In this document: piece after piece, positions 35,326 through 45,751 of the stretch | Layout of the letters: every line of letters starts with the position of its first letter | Position numbering within the stretch: the stretch's first letter is position 1 | Assembly: GCF_900324465.2 (NCBI RefSeq) | Contig: NC_046610.1 | Span: 25,523,431 to 25,587,430, forward strand | Direction of reading: 5' to 3' | DNA: 64,000 bases | Source of the DNA: Anabas testudineus | Taxonomy: Eukaryota; Chordata; Actinopteri; Anabantiformes; Anabantidae | The notes under the pieces: generated by a model | What the model saw: the letters and a program-made list of their open reading frames with translations, nothing else | Told to the model about the DNA's origin: nothing | Database searches by the model: none | Program-made: the position numbers and the translations under genes

Positions 35326-38300
35326 TCTACACACTGAGAACCAGAGGAAGAACAAGTCAGAGGAACATAGAGACACTAAAATAGGGTTTCCTCATAATTC
35401 TGTGACTCACACTATCATCACTACTGTCACCTTCTCACTGAGTGGCACTGCACACTAGTACTAGTGCTGGCCTCTACTCTTTCAGTTCAGTGTCCATGTC
35501 CAGTCCCACTTCCCATAGTGGTCCTTCTCAGATGATAATTGATATATCTTTCCAGAGGGTGTTAGATGTTGGTTCCTCTGTCATAGTGCTGGTTTCCACC
35601 CAGGTGGAGCAGAGGAAGGGGATGAGCTCCTCTATTGTGAAAATGTTTTTCTTGTTTGCTCAAATGACTTATGATCAAACTTTGTGCTGGAGAGGAGCTC
35701 CTCAATCAAAGACAGTCTCTCTGGCTTTTATCAGCATATGTTTGACTGGCTAGCTAATAATTTGAAACATTTAAGCCAAACTGTTGAGGAGGAGTGGGAT
35801 TTGTAGTTTTGGGTTTTGTTTTGACCTAGATTAAGGTTTGGTTCACTGACAGACCATCTGTTTTGTTTGTTTGTTTGTATTTATTGTTTAGTGAGTAATG
35901 TCCCCTTTCTTTAAGAGTGGCCTGATCAGCCAGGAAATGTTCCTTTTTGTGTTTAGTTTATTATTTTAAAGTTTTAAGATGACTTCTCAAAGTGTGAATG
36001 TGTGAAAAATCATTGATTTGCACATACACTTTCAGTAGAGGGGCCCCACACACAGCTGCTGCTGATCCTGCCCGGCAACCCAGACAGATGTTTTGCTCAC
36101 TGCTGGAAGAAATGTATCAAACCCCTTTTCCTTTAGGTCATAATAGGCTACATATGAGGTATCTCTTTGTCATAATAGGGCTGAGCAAAGCCAGCATACA
36201 AGAAAAGCATCTGTAGTTAGTGAGAGACAGAGTCACTTTCACAAATATGGGCAATTTAGAATCACCAATTAACCCTAACATGTAACATGACACAGAAAGT
36301 ACATGCAAACTCCACTTCTTTCTTGTGAGGCGCCACCATGTTGCCAATGGAAACCAGAAAAACATTAAAACATCAACATTTTTAAGGGTTGAATCTCTGC
36401 CAACTACTGCTTTAACACTGCCAGACGAAAGGGAGGGAGAGAGGAAGAAAGAAGACACTGCCAACTCCAGTAATTAACAGTAACAGCTTTGGTATGTCAC
36501 GAAAACTGTACCTAAAATATCTAACAGTTACTACCAGAAGTCAATGTAACATGTGACGAGAACACTACAGGTGGGAGGAGAGTTAGTGGATGAGTCACAT
36601 GAAGGAAATTTCTTTCAGTCCAGTATCTGGATTAGTCATTGTCCACAGGACAACATTAACTATTGAAGTGCAGAAACGTCCTGCTTTGTGTGTCTTAGAG
36701 GCAGAAACTGTGCAGGCTGTTTACTCTTCATTATGTATTTGATAGTAGCAGCTGACGTGGACTTTCTTGATGCATTTCTACACGGTCTTTCTTACTGATG
36801 CCTTCATGTCATGACTGATTAAAGGTGTAATCAGACATTTTTATCAACAATCAATTATTAACACTCTCTATCTTGGTTCTATGAGGTCCATCTGCAAATA
36901 ATCACCTCTTTACTCACATAACTGCTCTGTGTCTAAAGTTGAAGAAGTACAAAATAAATAATGAAACAAATATGCTATACTTTCTGAAACCAAACTGAGA
37001 TTTGGATCCAACTGAGTTGAATCTTTTATCAAATGATGTTTGAAGTTTGTAAAACGTTGAATTTTAACATTAGCTAAGAGCTACTATTTGAAAGACAGCT
37101 TAAAAATCAGGATATTACTTACATATAAATGTTCAGTGCAGACTCTTACACTGACATCTTGAACTTGTTTGGAAGAGAGACACACAGAAGACAGTGGGAC
37201 AACACAAGACAAAGACAGTTTGCTCATGCCAACATGGCCAAGGGCTCGCTGACACAGGAGGAGAGGACACATTGATGTAAACCTCTCTCACGCTCATCAT
37301 TAGAACCTAAATACATATGTAAAGACAACAAGTTTGTGCCCGTCTCAGTAACAAATCAAGAGCCTGTGTCAGTGACAGACAGTCAAACCAGTTCTTTCTT
37401 TACTGTACGATGTTCACTGGGAGAGAGTTTTGAACTGACCTGATCTGCCCTCACAGTAATAGACAAGAAGCTTTAATTTAAAATTTAAATAGAAATTTAA
37501 CCTTCTCTATAATTTAAACAATTGCCAGTTATCAAGCTCTCATGTGTTGAGCCCAGCCTTGTGAAGGGTGGCGTTTGAATAAAAGCCCCCCAGCCTCTGC
37601 TTGACTGAACACTCTAAACTGCAGGTAGAGCTGGACACAAGCAGACCAGGCCTCCTAGGCTGGGATCTCCTGATTAAAGAGAATTGAGATGTATAATCCA
37701 GTTTGTTTGTAAGATCTCTGTCTGCCTTGCAGCCACCTAACCTCCTTTGTTTTGGTTATGTTTACTTTATTGTCAGTTATGGTCAGTAAGACCATCTCAG
37801 TTGTTCATCAGTGAGAGACACAAAACAGAAGGAGCTTAATGAGATTTTGATTACATACTGGAATCTGGTAGATAAATCCCATCCTAACTTCACCTAGTTC
37901 CATATCACTGGCTGTTAGTGACAACTGATGTGTAGTAATAGAGAGGTGATACTAAACTTCACACACCTGCAGCCCGACTCATCTCATGTGCTGCCAAACT
38001 GGGGGTATGGTCTGCAAATGGCTGCCCATAACACTGACTCCGGCAGCAACTCCATGCCCAAGTATTGTTTGGCTCCTTCTTGTGACTGGTTATAAATTAA
38101 GATAAGAATAAGGCTTGGTTGGTGTTTGCAGTTGTTTCTTATCTATGTTTTTATCTGCATGTGACAGTGTGCACAAAGTGTAACCAGACACCTGTTATTT
38201 TTTATATTATATTATATTTAAGTCCAACATGTTTAATGAGATACAGATTCAGTATTTAGTAGATTCACTCCCACAACATAAGCAATAATGTAACAGCAAT

Positions 38301-38977
38301 TACTCAAATATTTTATTTTGAGAATTAATTTTCTTACATCATGCATTTGATTATTCGAGATTCAGAAAAAATTATAAAGCCAGTATGGAAATTGTTTTTT
38401 CTCATTACAGCTACCTTGTTCAACAGGAGAGAAAGGAACCACAACAACACAATACAAAATTACATAAATACAAAATTACACAAATACCAAACATGTTAAT
38501 AAGACAAATATAAAACTGCAAAAGATGGTTAATAGTGGAAAATAGTAGTAGTAGTAGGGGTAGAATGCATTGTCATGAATAGTGATGGCATAAAAAATGA
38601 CTATATTGTTAGTTAAACGAGGACGTCGTCAGTTCCTGGCGTAGTTTATTTACAGTCCCCCTCCACCTGACAGAAAGGGGAAGCAGTTGTACATCTTAAT
38701 GGGAGGAAGGGAATTCAGAAATGTGGTATATGTGGTCTATCAGCATTTCCCAGTATCTGCGTCTCTTGTGTAAAATGCACACACACTCTCCAGAGACATA
38801 TCAATATGTATAAACCCAGATAAAAACCTGTCAAATACTTCGCTAAGTCTCATCTCTGGTTTCAGTAAAGGCTTAATAATGGCTGGTGGAAGACTTAATG
38901 ACTGCAATAAGTATGTACAGATAATAAAGATCCTGGTAAAGGATAACTAATGAAAGAGAAATGAAAGGAGGGAGGCC
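35326..38977. other. Intergenic stretch, mostly unrecognised
   Basis: No gene is supported. 36235-36345 holds a scrap of a dispersed repeat (CAATTTAGAATCACCAATTAA, then ACATGCAAACTCCAC). 38543-38556 is a short TAG run. TTTATT at 38645-38650 is a possible minus-strand poly(A) signal for the neighbouring SLAM-like gene. The remainder shows nothing I recognise. Confidence 0.45.
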
Positions 38978-41900
38978 TCAAGCACTCAGTGACTGACTCT
39001 GGTTAGGTGTTTGACTGCCACTTGTCAGCGGGTGTTGCTCCTCAGTTTCATTACTTTCCTGAAAGAAGAACATTGAATGCAGAAAATGTACGTTAATTAC
39101 AGACACACATGAATATCTCATTTGTCCAGGTGATATGTCCAAAACTACATCCTCTGGGGGGGTTATATAGTTTATACAGTTTTTATGTACTGCAGGTAAG
39201 GTAGATTATGTTATTATCACAAGATGTTTTTGCTTACATACCTCTGACACTGAGACGTTCCGATATGACATATTCGGATTCCCCAAACCACAACAATCTG
39301 GAGGGTTGAGGTTGACAGCAAATGTTAGGTAAACTGAAACTAAACATGAATAAAATTACACTACATTCACATACCTGCTTGTCCTTCGTTGTTTCTTTGT
39401 ATGCGGCGACGTTTGTACCAGACAGCAATCAGACCAACCACAACAAGCACTATAATAATATAATAATAATTTATTCCAGGACCTGTAAAAAAATGAAAAT
39501 GTTTGATACAATATATGAAGGTTTGACATAAACATGAGCAAAATTCATCTTGAAATGTTGATTTATTTTCATCAGTTTTATTTACTCATTCAAAACAAAA
39601 CAGTCAAACTGACACGTACCAATGTGAACACAAAAAAAACTCTTGCACAAAAAAAGAATCAATCAGAACAGAGGAATAGAACAGAGGAATTCTTATATAC
39701 CTCATCACACGTTACACAGTAAGGTTAAGACCTTACAGAATAAATCATATTGGGCCAGTGACCACACACTAGAACATACAGCTGTGAGGGCAGTAAGGTA
39801 AGTGAATTACAGCAGTCCGGTCTAGAGGGATGTAACAAATGTGTGGATGGGTTTTTCACTTCACTTCGAGCCAGGACGCAGTTCTAGATAGTTGTTTTAT
39901 GTGTAAGTAAAGTATGTGCACTAGTTAGAAATAACTCAGATTCTGTACTGTAGTATTTGAGGCAAAGCTGTTTATTAAAATTAATGTTACAATACAGTTC
40001 TTTCCTACAGTAACAGCTATATATACTGATAAGTTGTATACTATGGGAGCTAAAGTATGTTATACAAACTGATTATGATTATTTTGATTTCTGTTTTGTT
40101 TTGCTGTTACAATAAATATGCTAGAAAGAGAATGAGATTTTTGACAGAACAAACCTGTGTTTGATGATGTGATGTGGACACCACTGTGTGGAGCTGATGT
40201 TCACGCTCTCATTACTGACAGGGTTGGCTGCCACACAGCTGTATGTGTATTCATTGTGATTTTGGATATCCAGAGGCAGAATGAGGTCTACAGCGATGTC
40301 AAGGTTGTTGGTCTGGTTTATTTTCTCCTCTTCTTTGTACCAGGTCAAGGTAACATTAGGTGTGTTCTTCACAGAACAATTTATGTAACAGCTCCCATCA
40401 TCCACTGGAGGTGTTGAAATGTTGGTCTGTGCTGTAGTGATGTGTGGTTTGGAAACGTGTTCTAAATTAAATAAAAGGAAAGTTACTGAGCGTCATAACA
40501 CTCTACGCTATTACTTTAAAAGTAGTGAATTATTTCCACAGGACAGCTAATTAGGTGAACATTAACACGAGTGACAATCTCACTGTCATCTCCCATTCAT
40601 TAAAAACGAGTCTTGTGTTACATGGCATCTGATCGATAATGTCTGGTCTTTTATGTGCATTTTGATTCCATAAATGATGAATGCTAATATACTAATAGCC
40701 TGTTTGTAGAACGGACAAGCTGTTGTATTGTGTGTTGTGTGTGCAACACTGATTAACAGCCTTCACTTAGAAACTGTTTAACATATTGATGAACATAAAG
40801 GCCACATATAGTCAGGTGAAGCGTGGTCGCAGATGGTTTGTTTGCAAAAGTTTGGCCAACTTTTCTTTATGTTCTGTGTCTTTTCATTTTTAAAGTGATT
40901 ACAAGTTTAAGGAAAAGAAATTAGACCTATGTTTTTGTAGGGTTGTAATTACAACTTCCTTACATTAACAAATGTAGCACGCCCCCTGATTTTATGTGGC
41001 CCACAAAGGTTTAAAAATTATTCTATTGTTATTCTAATGTTTTTGACCTAAAAACAAGGGGCAACATATTTGGCCTGAATTCTTCAACTCAAACTAAGGT
41101 CAGTTTTGCACATTATATGCCCCATATCCACTTAATAAATGTAATATTTTCTCAGTGTTCTTGGATGTGGATCAGTACCCGGCAGCACCCTTACACAGTA
41201 AATTCCTGCATTGTTTTTTGTCACTTTGATTAAGGTGAGGGATCCATTGTGTTGATTCATCTGCAATACATCTTCAAAACCTTCATTGATAAAGATGGTA
41301 AAATTCTTCCACTGAGCTATGCGTTTGCTACGACAGTCTTCACTCAGTGTCCAACTGACCGTATCATTCCTTTCCACATTTTCGTTTGTAGCCTCCAGAG
41401 TGACATTGTTCCCCTCCAGGACATCACGTGGAATAACCAAATTATCTAGAAGTAGTAACAAATGACTCAGTAACTAAATATTACAGTAACAATGTTAAAT
41501 CATCTTCATCAATCAATCAAGTACTTTTAACATACCTTGATAAAGACCATGAGTCAAAACATGGTGTTCTTGTAATTATATATTATATGTTTTTCTACAA
41601 CAAGTGTTGCTGGAAATCATCTTTAAGTTACAGAAATGTAAATATAAACCAAAGCTGTCATATTTCTGCCATCGCCAGATCTGTGCTATGGCAAACTACA
41701 CAGATTTAAATGAATGCAATCTATCAATATTGGTCACTCACCACTGATAGTTAGGTTAAACATTTGTGTCAGGGTTCCTGATTCTGTAAAAAACTGAGCC
41801 AAAAAAATCCCAGTGTCATTGGTGGTGAGGTTAGAGATGGTGATAGATCCAGTTTCAACATGTGTGTTCAGTCTCTTTCCAAATCTGGTTCCGTTAATAC

Positions 41901-42440
41901 GAATGACTTCTCCATTGGCGACCATGGTAATTGCTATGAGGGGGGTATGTGGCCCAAAGGTCCAAAGATAATCCTTAAAACGATGCTCTGTTTTGTTAAC
42001 ATGTAAGATCACACTCTCTCCTTCATGCTTCCTAATTTGTGTTGGATCACCGAAGGCAAAACCTAAAGGTTTAACATAAAATATATCAGGAGATCATAGT
42101 CAGGGCCAGGATGGAAAATACTTAAGAAGTTTTCAGTTTGACCAACAATGCAGAATAATGTTGTATATTTCTCACAATGTTTCAAAAAACTGATCATTAT
42201 GATATATTTACACCTACCGTTAGTATCTGGATACAATAAAAGAAATGTTAATGCAAGGGAACAATGTAGTAAAGTAAGAGTAAGTGGTTTTAAACCATTA
42301 ATATCTGGACATGAAGACGTGATCTATTAAGCTGTTCTGTAGTTCACATGTAGGCTGAACACATTCAGAAATAGAAACTATAAAACAACAACAAATCTAC
42401 ATTTACCTGTCATGCATATGAAAAGTAATCCGTAATTCAT
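38978..42440 (-). CDS. SLAM/CD2-family-like receptor, three Ig domains, apparently damaged
   Basis: Exons on the minus strand: 42407-42440 (start, signal peptide), 41742-42062 (V-like domain without cysteines), 41132-41445 (second V-like domain), 40155-40461 (C2 domain with four cysteines, as in SLAM D2), 39375-39482 (transmembrane, NYYYIIIVLVVVGLIAVW then KRRR), 39242-39297 and 38978-39058 (tail). The C-terminal exons align with those of the plus-strand paralogue at 59781 (MSYRNVSVSE against MSFKNPHVSE), but no tyrosine switch motif remains. Two problems are seen. The second V exon reaches TAA at 41132-41134, where the paralogue has a GGTAAGT donor. The C2 exon also ends in phase 2 while the transmembrane exon needs phase 1. 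The gene may make only a truncated two-domain secreted product or be a recent pseudogene. Confidence 0.65.
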
Positions 42441-43050
42441 TTCTCCTTCCGAGACGACATATGTTGTTTTTGTGTAGAGTTGGGTTCAATCTGCTATCAG
42501 AGCGTTTTGTTTTGGAACAGTTGAGCATCTACTGGAAACCTGTCCTTTCATTTCAGCATGCAGAAGACAAGTTGAAACATGACAAATGTTGAACCTGTAT
42601 AAAGGCATACCATTACTATAACCACGTGAATATATTCAGTGGACAGTTTTTATCACGGTTTAATACGGTATTAGAATCAGAATCTGCTTTATTGGCTAAA
42701 TTTGCACAGGACAAGCAAGGAATTGGATGTGGTCTGACTCCGTCTTTTGTGCCCTCTGGTTGCATGAAACATTAATAATTTACATACATAGTTGCAATTA
42801 TTTACATAATACTACGTTTGCTATGTCACATGGGGTTATTGCTTAAAAGAAAGTCCTTGCTTTATGGAGATCCTTCTCAGAGGAGTCGCGGCTCTCTATT
42901 GGATCTACAGGAAGCGCAGACGAGGGAAGCGTCAGACTGAGACAGCGGGGCTCACGCACACCGCACCCGTCAATACACTTGGCTAATGTGTATTATGTCA
43001 GTATCAAACCGTCATAATCAGCTGTGGTGGGAGATAAACCGGGAGACACA
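42441..43050. other. Upstream flank of the minus SLAM-like gene
   Basis: This should contain the promoter of the minus-strand receptor. A scrap of dispersed repeat (ATTAGAATCAGAATCTGC, TTTATTGGCTAA) lies at about 42670-42740. No other gene is visible. Confidence 0.45.
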
Positions 43051-44349
43051 TAATTAGAATATCATCAAAAAGTTGATTTATTTCACTAATTCTATTCAAA
43101 AAGTGAAACTTGTATAATATATTCATGCATTACACACAGACTCATATACTTCAAGTGTTTATTTTAATTTTTTTTGATGATTAGAACTGACAACTAATGA
43201 AAAACCCAAATTCAGTATCTCAGAACATTAGAATATTACTTAAGATCAATATAAAGAAAGGATCTTTCCACACTCTAATCAGCTAATTAACTCAAAACAC
43301 CTGCAAAGGCCTTTAAAATGGTCTCTCAGTCTAGTTCTGTAGGCTACACAATCATGGGGAAGACTGCTGAGTGTTCAAGCAATATATATATAGGGATAAC
43401 CGCACCCTGGAGAGAATTGTGAAACGAAACCCATTTAAAAATGTGGGGGAGATTCACAAAGAGTGGACTGCAGCTGGAGTCAGTGCTTCAAGAACCCCTA
43501 CACACAGACGTATGCAAGACATGGGTTTCAGCTGTCGCAGTCCTTGTGTCAAGCTACTGTTGAACAACAGACAGCGTCAAAAGCGTCTCGTCTGGGCTAA
43601 AGACAAAAAGGACTGGACTGCTGCTGAGTGGTCCAAAGTAATGTTCTCAGATGAAAGTAAATTTAGCATTTCCTTTGGAAATCAGGGTCCCAGAGTCTGG
43701 AGGAAGAGAGGAGAGGCACAGAATCCACGTAGCTTGAGGTCCAGTGTAAAGTTTCCACAGTCAGTGATGGTTTGGGGTGCCATGTCATCTGCTGGTGTTG
43801 CTCCACTGTGTTTTCTGAGGTCCAAGGTCAAAGCAGGTGTATAACAGGAAGTCTTAGAGCACTTCCTGCTTCCTGCTGCTGACCAACTTTAGGGACACAG
43901 ATTTCATCTTCCAACAGGACTTGGCACCTGCACACAGTGCCAAATCTACCAGTACCTAGTTTAAGGACCATGGTATTCCTGTTCTTAACTGGCCAGCAAA
44001 CTCGCCTGACCTTAACCCCGTAGGAAAGCTATGGGATATTGTGAAGAGGAAGATGTGATATGCCTGACCCAACAATGCTGAAGAGCTGAAGGCCACTATC
44101 AGAGCAATCCGGGCTCTCATAACACCTGAGCAGTGCCGCAGACCTTCTTTATATTGGTCTTAAGTAATATTCTAATGTTCTGAGATACTGAATTTGGGTT
44201 TTTCATTAGTTGTCAGTTCTAATCATCAAAAAAAAAAAAACAAACACTTGAAGTGTCTGTGTGTAATGCATGAATATATTATACAAGTTTCACTTTTTGA
44301 ACAGAATCAGTGAAATAAATCACCTTCTGATGATATTTATATGACCAGC
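43051..44349 (+). mobile_element. Tc1-like transposon with ~200-bp inverted repeats, internally deleted
   Basis: The left inverted repeat, about 43051-43258, is mirrored by the right one, about 44145-44345 (AGAATATCATCAAAAAGTTG against its slightly diverged complement). Between them an open frame at 43371-43844 encodes the middle of a Tc1 transposase: RTLERIVKRNPFKNVGEI, then KDWTAAEWSKVMFSDESKF, with one catalytic Asp in FSDES. The N-terminal DNA-binding part and the end after EQCRR are deleted. The outermost tips are also gone on both sides. It is non-autonomous but relatively well preserved. Confidence 0.9.
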
Positions 44350-44360
44350 CGAACGTCTTT

Positions 44361-44363
<3 letters not shown>

Positions 44364-44450
<87 letters not shown>
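44364..44450. repeat. (TG)n/(CG)n microsatellite next to the Tc1 element
   Basis: About 75 bp of pure TG followed by a short GC run (GCGCGCGC). It begins about 15 bp after the right inverted repeat of the Tc1 copy. Confidence 0.95.
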
Positions 44451-44579
44451 CCGCGGACGGCAGTCAGCTTCTGGCCGAGAGTCACTTTTTGGCATAACAC
44501 CAGTTATTGTAAAAGTAAGGAACCACATAAGACAGGACATAAGAGAGCGTTCTCATAGTTTTGCTGGCGATCGATGAAG

Positions 44580-45108
44580 AATAAAAAGACCGGAAGTGGT
44601 CCAGTCTAAACTGGTAACTACCTGAGTGGACACAGAGTTCATGAAGAGGCTTCACGGACTGAGAAAGTTGTCCTCGCTGGTTTGAGACATGTCAAAGTGA
44701 ATAATTGAGGCAGCAGAGGAGGAGCATACATAAACAAAGCTGTGAGTATGATGGTACACTGGCACTACCTCACCGTTCAGTGCTATAGAACTAACGAAAG
44801 AATGACAACACTAACACCTGCTAGTGTCTGAGCGAGTTAAAGATTTGATGTGTTTAAAAGCATTGATCTGGTGTAATTGACACGTCAAAGATCAATTACT
44901 CACATTTATTGGTATGAAACACTTGTATGCATGTATATTAAATCTCAGTATAAAGAGTTTCACTGTAAAAGGTAATCAGCTGTCAGTGTTTAGTCACGCA
45001 GTGTGTAAGGTTAACACTTTTATAGCGACATGTATGAATAGAAGTGTTGGAAGAGAAGCTGCTGCTGCGCTGAGCAAGAGGCTCGGTCAGGTCGATTCAA
45101 GATGGCGG
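44580..45108 (+). promoter_or_regulatory. Possible promoter region of the NLR gene
   Basis: An ETS-type site ACCGGAAGTGG lies at 44589-44599, and a YY1-type CAAGATGGCGG at about 45099-45108. Both are frequent in vertebrate core promoters. They lie on the coding side upstream of the first recognised NLR exon. No transcript start can be proven, and the second motif abuts a transposon border. Confidence 0.3.
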
Positions 45109-45607
45109 CAGGTGTTATGCAGAGTTTTGCATGCCTGCCGACATCTGCATCCCCGTCTGTAATCAGGGAGGAGGATGCAGATCTCGGCGACTCAGAGTTG
45201 CCAAATATTGCACCCCCCTCTCTTATTAACTGTAGCCTAACACACAACCTGCTGTCATTTGTCCATCTTTTAGATTATTTTAAGCTGACAGTGAAAATTC
45301 ACACACGCAAAAGTGTGAGTGGGCCAAATCATACCGAAGTTTGCACATCTTGTTATTGTTAGCAGAGAATTTATTAGATTGAGCTTGACTTGACAAAGTA
45401 TGGCACATTGATAACATTTAAACATTCAACGAACCACAATGGAAACCTTCATTAACCACAACATTACTAATCTGCTATAACATTTTTAATAGGGCAAAGG
45501 TAACGTGTGTTACAGTCAATAAGGGAAGGGGGTGCAATATTTGGCAACTCGGAGTTGCCGAGATCCGACAGATGTCGGCATGCATGCAAAACTCGGCATA
45601 ACACCTG
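45109..45607. mobile_element. MITE with ~100-bp imperfect inverted repeats
   Basis: The left end CAGGTGTTATGC at 45109 mirrors GCATAACACCTG ending at 45607. The match continues inward for roughly 100 bp: GAGTTTTGCATGC, GCCGACATCTG, GAGTTGCCAAATATTGCACC. The centre of about 270 bp has no open frame. The inverted repeats themselves contain small palindromes (CGGCAACTCCGAGTTGCCG type). No target duplication is obvious. It sits just upstream of the first NLR coding exon. Confidence 0.8.
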
Positions 45608-45751
45608 AGCAGCGGGGATGAAGTGAGCTGGGAAAGTCAAAGATCAACCAGGGTTATTAACAGAAAGATGAAACCCAAACAAGTCAAGTTTAATCTGTGT
45701 TTTGTTTGCCTTTTCTTTGACTATAACTACCACTTTCTGTTTCTAAAACAG

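Noticed and set aside
35442-35753. Plus-strand open frame of 103 codons next to the TRIM relic
   Set aside because: No recognisable domain or splice partner; possibly part of the same decayed locus but not supportable.
39356-39541. Minus frame reading LLLYYYSACCGWSDCC
   Set aside because: It is the wrong frame of the transmembrane exon; the adjacent frame gives a proper hydrophobic helix followed by basic residues.
44279-44577. Open frames through the TG array after the Tc1 element
   Set aside because: Dinucleotide repeat artefacts.
45102-45362. Open frame starting at ATGGCGGC as first NLR exon
   Set aside because: All but its first few bases lies in a MITE whose inverted copy is at the other end (to 45607), so the frame is transposon sequence.
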